Below, piece after piece: positions 18,578-26,583 of a stretch of DNA of 26,583 bases (positions within the stretch are counted from its first letter, which is position 1; the number at the start of each line of letters is the position of its first letter). The notes below the pieces were generated by a model. That model ran no database searches and was not told the origin of the DNA. It saw nothing but the letters and a program-made list of their open reading frames with translations. Source of the DNA: Mesaphorura yosii. Lineage: Eukaryota > Arthropoda > Collembola > Poduromorpha > Tullbergiidae. A program made the translations under genes and the position numbers. The DNA lies in contig WIXG01000689.1 of NCBI GenBank assembly GCA_009869945.1, positions 1 through 26,583 of the forward strand. The letters are read 5' to 3'.

Positions 18578-19783
18578 TCAAGTCCTGTACATAAGAACCA
18601 GCGAAGGGACTTGTTCGAACGTGTGACGAAAGAGGGTCAGCTTCGTGCAGGCTTTGAAAGTGAAGAGAGATCCGAACCGGAATGTGATGGGGCGATACGG
18701 CGATCGTGACCAGCGCCCGAGAACGCCGCTACGGGAAAGCTTTTGAATCACCGTATTAGATTCTGCCAGGATCGTCTCGATGAACTGGAACAGGAGAGCA
18801 AGCCCGAAGGAGGCTGCGATCACGAAACCACCGTACAGGAAAATCAGGGCGAAGGGCAGTTGGTCGTGGTAGAGGATCAGGGCAGCTGTGAGAGCGGTGA
18901 GGAGGAGGCAACAGCCGAAAATGACTGTCGGTAGGGCGAGTGGACTGAAGCAGTCTCGGAGCAGGGCGTTGAACACTTGCGCGCTTTGGTAGGCGTGAAC
19001 AGAAGCGGAATTGCTTGGGGCAAAGGGTTGGAGTCGGAGAGACTCTGACTTCATGAGCCGGAGCCAGTCTTGCATGACTAGAATTGGGCCAAAGTACAGC
19101 AGTACGATGAACATCAAACGGACAGCTGTTTTGAAGCCAAGGTAACCCATCAACAAGGAAAACGCGAGACGGCCCGTGAAATTCGCCTCTGCCGAGGGTC
19201 CCCCGAAGAAAACGACGAGATTCAGGGACTCCGAAGCCGTCGGGGCTGGCAGCATGAAGAAAATCACCAGGGAGCCCACCATAAGCACGTCCAGGACAAT
19301 GTACGCCTTGCAAATAAGGTTGAATCGGGCGTCGGTGCTGGTCCGGCCCTGGTGCACCCGCCTCAGCTTGGAGTTTGTATAAAACAACGTATTTCCTACG
19401 CAGGCGAGCTCCGCCGTGATCATCTTCGTAATACCCATGCCAAGCAGTCCGCCGAATGCGTACTCGAGCCCGACTTGAAAAACCTCAAATAGTTTGGTGA
19501 CGTTGTGGGCGTTGTGGCGGGCGACACGGCTCAAGCCGACGAGCACGGCGAGACTGCAGACAAGCTCGAGCAAAGTGCTGGCCCGCCGTGCCCAGATCCG
19601 GGTGGCTCGAAGCAGGCGCTGGCATGTACATCGACTCGATGCACATTGGCTTTTTCCGTAGTCGAGGCCGTCGATTGGCTGCAGTTTGAGGGTTTCGGGG
19701 TTCCAGGCCAAAGGGATGCAGTTTGTGGCGGCGGCGACTTTGAATACAAGACGGTACAGACGGAGCGTGTCATCGGAGAGCAT
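18578..19783 (-). CDS. Seven-transmembrane gustatory-receptor-like protein, tandem copy B
   Basis: A single-exon frame of 401 residues, starting at the ATG (19781-19783) that matches copy A's start. The frame stays open upstream to 19888, but those 35 residues have no counterpart in copy A. Copies A and B align throughout. The N-terminal loop differs (IDGLDYGKSQCASSRCTCQR here), while the last 70 residues differ at only a handful of sites (both contain LGRWSRSPYRPITFRFG). Helices fall at the same places. The function is inferred as chemoreception. The pair sits head-to-tail with about 720 bases between them, the pattern of unequal crossing-over. Confidence 0.75.
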   Translation of the reverse strand: MLSDDTLRLYRLVFKVAAATNCIPLAWNPETLKLQPIDGLDYGKSQCASSRCTCQRLLRATRIWARRASTLLELVCSLAVLVGLSRVARHNAHNVTKLFEVFQVGLEYAFGGLLGMGITKMITAELACVGNTLFYTNSKLRRVHQGRTSTDARFNLICKAYIVLDVLMVGSLVIFFMLPAPTASESLNLVVFFGGPSAEANFTGRLAFSLLMGYLGFKTAVRLMFIVLLYFGPILVMQDWLRLMKSESLRLQPFAPSNSASVHAYQSAQVFNALLRDCFSPLALPTVIFGCCLLLTALTAALILYHDQLPFALIFLYGGFVIAASFGLALLFQFIETILAESNTVIQKLSRSGVLGRWSRSPYRPITFRFGSLFTFKACTKLTLFRHTFEQVPSLVLMYRT

Positions 19784-20745
19784 CTTGACGTGATTCTTGA
19801 TTCTTGAAGCTTCGAAATGAAGACGTATGCCAGGTGCCAGCGAATGAATGAAGAAAGCCCCAGCTCTGGACACTGCTTTTGAATTCACAGCACCAGCTGT
19901 GGCGTAGCCATTTCGAGCTTATCTCGCCTTACAATCAAGTCAGCAAATTATTTATTCACTCACCCTTCAATTCGCTTGAGTTCCCAAATACAAGCGGGAA
20001 CTCGTAGCCGCCTAGGAGCACAAAATGAGACAATACGTTAAATAATTCAGGCGGACTCTTGTCCCGATTCCAGAGAAATGCCAATTATGCCAATGGCCAA
20101 TTTGCATTTGACAACAACCTCGTTAAAATTACGGGCAGCGGGCCTAATTTCTGAGGTACGGACCGCCCTTTCTGGAGTTTCTGGGCTATTTTGCGCTGCA
20201 GCGAACGCGAACAAACGAAAAAGGAATAAAAATAGGTATCAGAGTCAACAAAATAGAAAATATGAAAGAAAAAAACGTGAGAAGAAAGTACATGTCATGA
20301 ACTTCGACCTGACCAAAAGTCCCGTCACCGATTGCATTGCCACTGACGACTGTCAATTGTCATGGCCGTAAAAATTAGCATGAAATGAGCAGTTAGGCTT
20401 CAACAAACCAAGGACAAGCCGGCCTTTCATGAATTGCAGCATGAAATGAAAATTATACAGCAGCGTCATGACGTGCTTGAATTTTAGGACTCACGTCGTC
20501 GGTTTATCGGAGTCGCTCTCAGCTGACCGCAATTCCGCAATCGAAAACCCACACAAATATTCCGCTGCTTCCTGTTCAAGATTACTAAATACTTACTACT
20601 GAGTTAACTGCTTTTAGTTTAGTCTGTGTGAAGTGGTTAAACGTCAAACTACCAATTAATTGGCAACCTGAGTGTTGAATGCTGAGCCGGTATCGTATTT
20701 CAAGCCAAGTCAAAATCAAAATCATCGTCTGACATCGACAGTGCA
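19784..20745. other. Divergent spacer between receptor copy B and the Mtch2 homologue
   Basis: The left part (about 19920-20165) is the upstream block duplicated from copy A. From 20166 to 20745 I see AT-rich DNA and short frames of no recognisable family. The Mtch2 promoter must lie in the right-hand end, but no TATA box is obvious. Confidence 0.45.
19920..20165 (-). promoter_or_regulatory. Conserved upstream region of receptor copy B
   Basis: The counterpart of 18030-18300. Shared blocks include ATTTATTCACTCA near 19950, CAGGCGGAC near 20047 and CCAATTTGCATTTGACAACAA near 20095-20115. Confidence 0.35.
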
Positions 20746-21906
20746 ATGAGTGGCCAAGATTCGGACCCTCCACCGCTAATCTTTAAGCCTCGTCGCGGCC
20801 ACAGCCACCACAGAGATCAGAATGGTGAAGATGTGTTCCGAAAGAATACTCGTGCCGTGCTCCTCCGGGCCCTGGCTACCTTCGCCAACCATCCACTCGA
20901 ATATGCGAAGGTGCTTATCGAACTCGGCTACGAACCCTGGCCCCCGAGCCCCGCCAGCGGCTGGATGACGGCGGGGAAGGTGCTGTACTTCCCGAGCATG
21001 TTCCAGTACGTCAAGTACATCCGGAGCGTCGATGGAGTAATCGGTTGCTATCGCGGTGTCTCCGCCCGTGTCCTGAGCAACTCAATCAACTTGCTGGTGA
21101 CGAGCAGCTGGATAAAACAGAGCCCAATCGTCAAGGCTTACGACGACGACGAAGAAGGTCACCGACACGGACTAGAACAGGATTCGGAGGCGGTGCACAA
21201 AATCTTCCTGGCTCACGGCGAGACTGAATACTTCATCAAGCGGACGTGCTGGGAGGTGCTGTGCGTCGCCGCAGGCACCGTCGCCTCGCAGCCACTCCAC
21301 GTCGTCGCCGTCCGGATGATGGGCGGATTCGTGGGGAGGGAGACGGCTTACACTTCGCTCTGGAGTGCCATCACCGACATCTTCCTCAGCGAGGGGGTCG
21401 TCGGCTTCTTCCGTGGACTCACACCGCGCCTGATCGGCGAAACATTGACGGTGCTCGTCTCAGCCCTCATCGTGTACGCGATTCGCCGCAGCACCGGTGA
21501 CAAGGACGCAATTCCAAACTACGTGTCCGGATTCGTCGGAAACTACATCGCCCACTCGTACACGCACCAGTTCAATGTCGTCTCTAACAACATGATCGTG
21601 AATGGAGCCGGCAGCAGCAGCAGCTTCAGCTTCGGGAGAGGCCTGGCGATTGGGAGACCGCCGTTCACGCCAATATTCGACTCCTGGACGGATTCCTGGC
21701 TGTACCTGCGCAGTGTCGACGGATTTCGTCGTGGGACATCAATGTTTTCAAGATTTTACACTGGGCCTTTGCCTCTTCCTACGTTGGGCGGTGGTGGAGG
21801 CGGCGGCGCTGCTGCAGGAGAACCATACTTTGGCCCACTTCATCCACCTGGCTTGGGCATGCTCCAGAATATGGAGCGAAAGCTGCGAATGAAAGCTGTA
21901 ACTTAA
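20746..21906 (+). CDS. Mtch2: Mitochondrial carrier homologue 2 (MTCH2-like)
   Basis: A single-exon frame of 386 residues from an ATG at 20746. MTCH proteins are divergent SLC25 carriers of the outer mitochondrial membrane, where human MTCH2 inserts tail-anchored proteins and binds tBID. The first carrier repeat has HPLEYAKVLIELGYEPWPP (49-67), matching the family's HPL-x-Y-x-KVL-x-x-GYEP. The second has SQPLHVVAVRMM (181-192) and GFFRGLTPRLIGE (220-232). The third is degenerate around SYTHQFNVVSNNM (271-283), and FTPIFDSWTDSW (307-318) matches the family's closing segment. The acidic residue of the transport signature is lost in repeat two, as expected of MTCH. The C-terminus extends past the usual end with a Gly run (348-354) and a Pro-rich tail. 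An AATAAA lies 52 bases past the stop. Confidence 0.88.
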   Translation: MSGQDSDPPPLIFKPRRGHSHHRDQNGEDVFRKNTRAVLLRALATFANHPLEYAKVLIELGYEPWPPSPASGWMTAGKVLYFPSMFQYVKYIRSVDGVIGCYRGVSARVLSNSINLLVTSSWIKQSPIVKAYDDDEEGHRHGLEQDSEAVHKIFLAHGETEYFIKRTCWEVLCVAAGTVASQPLHVVAVRMMGGFVGRETAYTSLWSAITDIFLSEGVVGFFRGLTPRLIGETLTVLVSALIVYAIRRSTGDKDAIPNYVSGFVGNYIAHSYTHQFNVVSNNMIVNGAGSSSSFSFGRGLAIGRPPFTPIFDSWTDSWLYLRSVDGFRRGTSMFSRFYTGPLPLPTLGGGGGGGAAAGEPYFGPLHPPGLGMLQNMERKLRMKAVT

Positions 21907-21957
21907 TTACTTAATGCAAGGCACAAGTGTACTAACATATGACATTAAACTTACGAG

Positions 21958-21963
21958 AATAAA
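21958..21963 (+). terminator. Polyadenylation signal of the Mtch2 homologue
   Basis: AATAAA on the plus strand, 52 bases after the stop codon, with an ATTAAA about 15 bases earlier. Confidence 0.7.
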
Positions 21964-22400
21964 CCGTTATAACTCATGTGCTCCTGCTCCTGCTGGTCTG
22001 ATGTTAATCTAGTATTTAGCATTCTAACTGCTACTTAACTGCATCTCTCTGGCTTAGGTAATGTGTCTTCTAGGTCTTGTGTGGTTGGCGGATTGCTGTT
22101 AGCGGTTGCGATTACGTAAGGAAAAAGCTTAGAGCTTACTATATTGTCTTATGACATTGTCCATTGTGCCGTGGAGCCGTGCATTGCCCAGCTGGCATTT
22201 TAATGAGATTAGAATAGAAGTTCTCAGGTCAGCCACTGTGGAAGTTGCGTAACTGCGTATGTTAAGTATGAAGGTCAAGGCTAAAAAGCAGGTATGGATG
22301 CTCTCTGACATGTCTTCAGACCAGCACTGGCCGACGGCCGACCCATCGCTAAGATCACACTGGCAATTTTCTGTCCTTCAGGCTTGTTAATCGATTCGAG
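21964..22400. other. Spacer upstream of the sugar transporter
   Basis: No gene is recognised, and a 60-codon minus-strand frame at 22129-22311 has no family features. The transporter promoter must be here, but no core element is clear. Confidence 0.45.
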
Positions 22401-24306
22401 ATGAGATCGGACTTAAATTCTCGACGAGCGGAGGCATCATTCAACAATAATCCGGATACGGACTACGAAAAGTCGCTTCTGGGCGACGACAGCCCATTTC
22501 TGGTAGGACGCAGGCGCAAAAGACGGCAAATCTTCGCTGCTTTTGCGGGTAAGAGCGAATTTGATCACTATGTTCTTGACTTCAGGCCTGCAGAAAGTGC
22601 GAAAATTACCGAAATCTTCGGGTACCAAACCCAAATTTTTTTCGCCTGCGCTATATGCGCCATGCGAAGACCCCTTTCCCTTCGGGCCCCGGTGGTACCA
22701 CACTTTCTGCAGCCCTGCTTGAGTCCCCTTGAGTTCTAGGCTCTGGGCACCCTTTTCTTGGGATAATTAATAATTAATTGTGTGTACGCTTTGCAGCTAA
22801 TTTAGGCGGATTTGCCCTGGGTACTGTCCTCAGCTGGACTTCTCCCGCACTGCCAAGCCTCCGAGCGGACAACGTCACCTTTGCCACTTTTCCTTCGCCC
22901 CACATCCTCACACTGGACGAAGAGTCATGGATTAGCTCCGTCGTTCCCCTCGGTGCAGCGCTGGGTGGACCACTGGGTGGGGCACTGACAGATTCAGTTG
23001 GACGAAAGACTTGCATATGCATCCTGACCTTCCCGTTCATCGTTGGCTGGATGGCGATTTACCTCGCTCAGTCCGTGCCAGTGATTGTTGCTGGGCGGTT
23101 CGTTACTGGCGTGTCTGCTGGCGGGCTCTCCCTTGTGGCTCCGATATTCGTCGGTGAAATCAGCGACGCAGGAATTCGAGGGCATTTGGCGGCTGGATTC
23201 GAACTGATGGTCTGTGTCGGGATCCTCTTCATGTAAGAATTCCGCGATTTCCGTGGAGCAATCAATTTAATTGCCAATTAGCTGATTTTTGGTTTTCAAG
23301 TTTTCACTCCTCACTTGTTTAATTTAGTAACGTCCTAGGAGCATACACGTCCTGGCGGATTCAGGCGCTCGCTTCCGCAGTGCTCCCGGCGGTAATCTTC
23401 TTCCTCTTCCTCGTAATCCCTGAATCGCCTCGCTACTTGCTGAGTAAAGGCTCGCTCGCAGAAGCTGGAAGAGCGCTGGCTTGGTTCAACGGCCAAAGTG
23501 GACCGGGCAAAGAAAACGACGAAGACAATTATGAATTGATTAAGCTTGAAGGACACCTTCTCGACAATCATGGCTCCAACTCCAGCTACTCCAGTACACT
23601 TCGAGTTCATATCCAAGAACTGCTGCACCCACGAACCCTGAAGCCGTTCTCCATCGCCCTCTGCCTTGTCATATTTAACGAACTGACTGCAATTGACGTG
23701 GTCACCTTTTACACGGTGGACCTCTTCGCGTCCGCCGGCGTGTCCAACGACTCGCACTCGCACATGTCGACAATCGTGCTCGGAGTGGTCCAAATTGCGG
23801 GGGCCGCTACTGCAGCCGTCATTGTGGACAAATACGGGCGTAGATGCCTGCTTTTGCTCAGTCAAGCGTGCGTCACCGCCTCGCTGGCGACATTTGCATT
23901 GTTCTACGTCCTGAAGGACCACGCACCGGATTTTACCTTCGCATACTTGTCATATCTTCCTCTGATCAGCCTGATCGCATACTCATACGGGTACGTCGTC
24001 GGGCTCGGGACTGTGCTTTACTTGATCATGGGCGAAATATTGCCTTACTCGACAAAGGGGTTAACATCGGGCACGATCACCGTTTGCAAGTGGATCCTCG
24101 CCTTTGCAATCACGAAATCATTCGATGGTCTCCTCGCCTGCATTGGAAACGCGGGCCTGTTTGCGTGCTTCGCGGGCGGCAGCGCCATCGGCCTTTTGTA
24201 CACGACGCGCATGGTCCCAGAAACGAAGGGCAAGACGCTGGAGGACATTCAGCGCTTGTTTGCTGTTTGGCGTGGCGAGCCAAGCCCGCGTATGAATAAA
24301 GAATGA
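22401..24306 (+). CDS. Tret1: Tret1-like facilitated sugar (trehalose) transporter, three exons
   Basis: Exons 22401-22548, 22797-23232 and 23328-24306 join in frame (GCG G|GTAAGA, TTTGCAG|CT, AT|GTAAGA, TTTAG|TAAC) to give 520 residues. This is a major-facilitator sugar porter with twelve helices. Diagnostic motifs are DSVGRK (115-120) in loop 2-3, GRFVTGVSAGG (149-159), EISDAGIRG, PESPRYLL (226-233) at the end of the first half, DKYGRRCLLL in loop 8-9 and PETKGKTLEDIQ (492-503) at the C-terminus. The order of motifs and the short acidic-basic N-terminal tail (KSLLGDD, GRRRKRRQ) match arthropod Tret1-like proteins. These move trehalose or other sugars across the plasma membrane by facilitated diffusion, though the true sugar cannot be told from sequence. 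The poly-A signal overlaps the last codons. Intron 1 (248 bases) contains an inverted repeat. Confidence 0.9.
22588..22712. repeat. Intronic element with 12-bp perfect terminal inverted repeats
   Basis: CTGCAGAAAGTG at 22588-22599 is repeated in inverse at 22701-22712, within the first intron of the sugar transporter. The 125-base interior includes two further GGTACCA-like words. The size and ends suit a small MITE. No clear target-site duplication flanks it, so an RNA hairpin or chance palindrome remains possible. Confidence 0.4.
24295..24300 (+). terminator. Polyadenylation signal overlapping the transporter's last codons
   Basis: AATAAA is formed by the codons for Asn and Lys just before the final Glu and the TGA at 24304-24306. 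If used, the mRNA would end only 10-25 bases after the stop. Confidence 0.45.
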
Positions 24307-24724
24307 AGAAATGCCGTCATCAACTTTCCCCAAATGCGAATTATATGCGATTTTTTGCAGTGTGCTTTCAGTAGAATTGGTGAATCCTTTTTCGTGCTCA
24401 CTCATTTCGCGTCGTGTCGTGCTTTAAAATTCTAGCACTTTACTTGGAAATTCGAGTGGCAGGACAACATTTCCAAGAATTCCAGCCCCGTAATTGGACA
24501 TTGGACTTATGCGTCATGCAATTCAGAGTCGGTGGAAAAGTAGAAATACGTGACAATGCTCAGTCATTCAAATTGCCCGATGCCTGGCCTGGCGTGTGTC
24601 ATTACTTCATTAAATGTCACGCCTTTTTTCGGAAATTAAAGACGAAGTTAAAAATATCCACCTGCAAGGTGCCAGACTTTGAACTTTTTCACTGGAATTA
24701 TTGACTTACTAGTATCTTATTATT
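24307..24724. other. Convergent spacer between transporter and receptor
   Basis: Both flanking genes end here. A plus-strand frame at 24414-24704 lacks an ATG near its start and has no recognised family, so I do not call it. No AATAAA is visible for the minus-strand receptor within this gap. Confidence 0.4.
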
Positions 24725-25951
24725 TTAGAACGAAACTAGCAAATTGATAACCGTATTGAGCACGATATCTGACATTACGACGAGAAAGAATTGGCGCGTC
24801 TTGAAGGGGAACAAATCCCCAAACCAAATCATTATCGGTCGACACGATTTGAAGAAGGCCAGATCAATCTTTCGCAAGCACCGCTCATTCTTCTTGAAGG
24901 AGGCTGGATAGGAGGCCGCTGCAGCCGGGATGGCCACGGCGAGGAACAGAGTCTTCTGGAATATGAATGTGACCGTGAAGATCTCACTGCCTAACAAAAT
25001 CAGAATCATGCGGCGCATGGATCCAAGAGATTTGATGCAGACGAAAATACTGAGAATCATTGTGGCCATTCCTACGGACACACCCCAGACAATCATCGTC
25101 GCACTGAGCTCAATCGCTATCGTATTGAGAGCTTGAAGGATGCGGTACGAATTCCTGAGCATCGCCCGTTTCGAGACCGTTGTTGGGGCCGTCCATCTGG
25201 AGAACGAAGAGGCAATAATGAAAAAGGGAAAGGCAAAGGGAAAGTCGTGTCACATGACTTAAGAATGTTTCACTCACCGGAATAAGTAGAGTGTGTGTAT
25301 CATGAAGTACGAGTACATGAATCCGTCGTAGATATACGCGAAAATAAGCATCACATCCCCGAGGACGACGTAAACGAGCACGGGGCCCAGCAAAATGCTT
25401 GAAAAATGCATTGTCTCGTACCCGTAAATGAGGGGTGAGAGACCCCAGTCAATTCGGGCCAGGGCAGTTGTTGTGACTGCAAACGTCAGGGCAAAGATGA
25501 CAATCAGGCCGTTCAGGACGGCGAGGATGAGTTCTGCCGCCTTTGAAGATGAGGTGGGTTTTCTACCCCGACGACCGCGTTTCAACGCGGAGTTGAGTGC
25601 AATCACGCTATTTTGAAAGCGCTGAAACTTGCGGTAGTTGCACAGCATATGCGCATGTAGGCCCGTGGTCATAGATAAGAAGGCAGCGTTGTGACCTTGA
25701 AAGAACACGTCGAAAATGTCCGCGGTCGCCGAATGTGCCACCAAAACTCGAATAATTTTTGAAAAATGAATGGCCCGGAGGAGAAAAGCGAAGAATGTGA
25801 GGATAAACCAGAGCCGAGTTGTTTTCCTGCCCGAAATCAGTTCAACCCTTTCGCGACCATTTTCCAGGCTCCATTTCATCGGTATGACGCCCGCCACAAA
25901 GCCGACCCGATGCGGGTAGGCCCAAATCCGCAGTAATGTGCTGGATAACAT
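24725..25951 (-). CDS. Gustatory-receptor-like 7TM protein, two exons, different subfamily
   Basis: Exon 1 (25278-25951) and exon 2 (24725-25196) join at TTC CG|GTGAGT and TTCTCCAG|A in frame, giving 381 residues from the ATG at 25949-25951. The pattern near the start (GVIPMKWSLENGRERVEL, then a first helix) and the ending (SCRPIMIWFGDLFPFKTRQF followed by a last helix and LLVSF) are typical of the springtail GR-like families as I know them. Helices include LWFILTFFAFLLRA, LILAVLNGLIVIFALTFAVTT, ILLGPVLVYVVLGDVMLIFAYI, TMIVWGVSVGMATMILSIFVCI and TVTFIFQKTLFLAVAIPAA. A basic cytoplasmic loop (KRGRRGRKP) fits inverted topology. It is only distantly like copies A and B, and unlike them it has an intron. 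Confidence 0.8.
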
Positions 25952-26460
25952 CACAAAGGCCTAATTTACAGTTGCTTCATTAGGTAGCTGATGATTGATT
26001 AGCAAGACGACAAAATTCGAAAATCCTTTCCTGACTTGACTTGTGGACTGATCCGAAAGATAGGAATTTAGGGAATGACTTTTGGAAGTATTCTGCATAT
26101 TGGTATTTTTTCAGTAGGATCGCGCATTCCTTTAATTTAATGAAACTCCGTTACACGTCCCGCCTAATCCGTGTGCGGTAAGATGGTGCATTTCTGTTTC
26201 CGACACTGACCCTTTCGTACACGCGCGAGGTACCTCCCAATCGCTTAAAAGCAAAATCAATTCCGCATCAAAATTGCAGTCACTCAATTACATGAAGTTT
26301 TCGCTGCCTCAATCCATCAGGATTCCGAGTAGGAGAATGTCCGTTGAATTCCTGGCACGTCCCATGAAATATGTGAAGGTTTCCCGAAAATGACATCGTA
26401 TTCTAATGAAAGTAATTGTTACTCATAGAATCACGTCTCCTTGGCCTATCAGTCGACGTG
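25952..26460. other. Spacer upstream of the two-exon receptor
   Basis: AT-rich DNA with no open frame worth calling and no recognised repeat. It should contain the receptor's promoter. Confidence 0.45.
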
Positions 26461-26467
26461 CTAAAGC

Positions 26468-26583
26468 CTAGTTCACAGAGACGCGTGATCGCGCGCTTCT
26501 GCGCGATTTCGCGAGCTTTCGCGCGTCCGACTTCGCGATTGATGTGAACCACTTTGCGTCCAGCCGCGCGTTAATCAGACGCG
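26468..26583. mobile_element. CpG-dense palindromic tract, possible MITE end
   Basis: From about 26470 the sequence changes abruptly to a dense run of CG-centred palindromes (ACGCGT, TCGCGA, GCGCGC) unlike the rest of the window. GTTCACAG near 26471 is answered by TGTGAAC near 26542-26550, as a short inverted repeat. Many animal MITEs have this look, beginning with a TTCACA-type word and a CG-rich interior. The window ends inside it, so the far end and target duplication cannot be seen. Confidence 0.4.

Noticed and set aside
19784..19888. N-terminal extension of receptor copy B
   Set aside because: The 35 extra residues have no match in copy A, whose start aligns with the downstream ATG. The extension is not a signal peptide.
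24414..24704. Plus-strand frame of 96 codons between transporter and receptor
   Set aside because: It starts at GTG, has no signal peptide, domain or splice partner, and lies in a convergent intergenic gap.
1..26583. CRISPR array, operon or phage-like system
   Set aside because: Spliced genes, poly-A signals and absence of spaced direct repeats rule out a prokaryotic system in this window.

Overview
This is a eukaryotic nuclear window, most likely from an arthropod and probably a springtail (Collembola) or a close relative. The evidence is spliced genes with short introns (about 57-250 bp) and GT-AG junctions, GC-rich exons in AT-rich spacers, an Mtch2-type mitochondrial carrier homologue, a Tret1-like sugar porter, and three 7TM receptors that resemble the large gustatory-receptor-like families I associate with springtail genomes. 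The taxon is inferred from protein style, not from a database match.

Layout. 0.7-2.4 kb, minus: an intronless secreted multicopper oxidase of fungal laccase/Fet3 style, a horizontal-transfer candidate. 2.5-3.9 kb: spacer and a broken kelch-like gene. 4.3-5.6 kb, minus: one good two-exon small secreted protein and one doubtful relative. 5.8-9.5 kb, minus: a 1169-residue STAND protein with a CARD, an NB-ARC ATPase, a helical repeat region and a C-terminal prenylation (CaaX) box. 10.1-10.8 kb, minus: a C2H2 zinc-finger relic butted against a truncated CUB-domain relic (10.8-11.3 kb, plus). 12.0-14.8 kb, minus: a six-exon secreted reprolysin/ADAMTS-like zinc protease that reassembles cleanly. 15.4-16.4 kb, plus: a second, fuller but frameshifted copy of the CUB gene. 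16.6-19.8 kb, minus: two tandem receptor paralogues that also share about 250-400 bp of upstream DNA. 20.7-21.9 kb, plus: Mtch2 homologue. 22.4-24.3 kb, plus: three-exon Tret1-like transporter. 24.7-25.95 kb, minus: a two-exon receptor of another subfamily. 26.47 kb to the end: a CpG-dense palindromic tract that looks like the edge of a mobile element.

The genes do not form a pathway. The window mixes ordinary housekeeping genes (carrier, sugar porter) with lineage-expanded families (receptors, secreted protease, STAND protein), gene relics and one probable foreign gene. The most unusual item is the CARD-NB-ARC protein whose tail carries a Ral-like polybasic CaaX motif. This would make it a lipid-anchored, Apaf-1-like switch with helical repeats in place of WD40 repeats. 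All exon joins were made by eye from splice-site consensus and reading-frame continuity, so transcripts should be used to confirm them.
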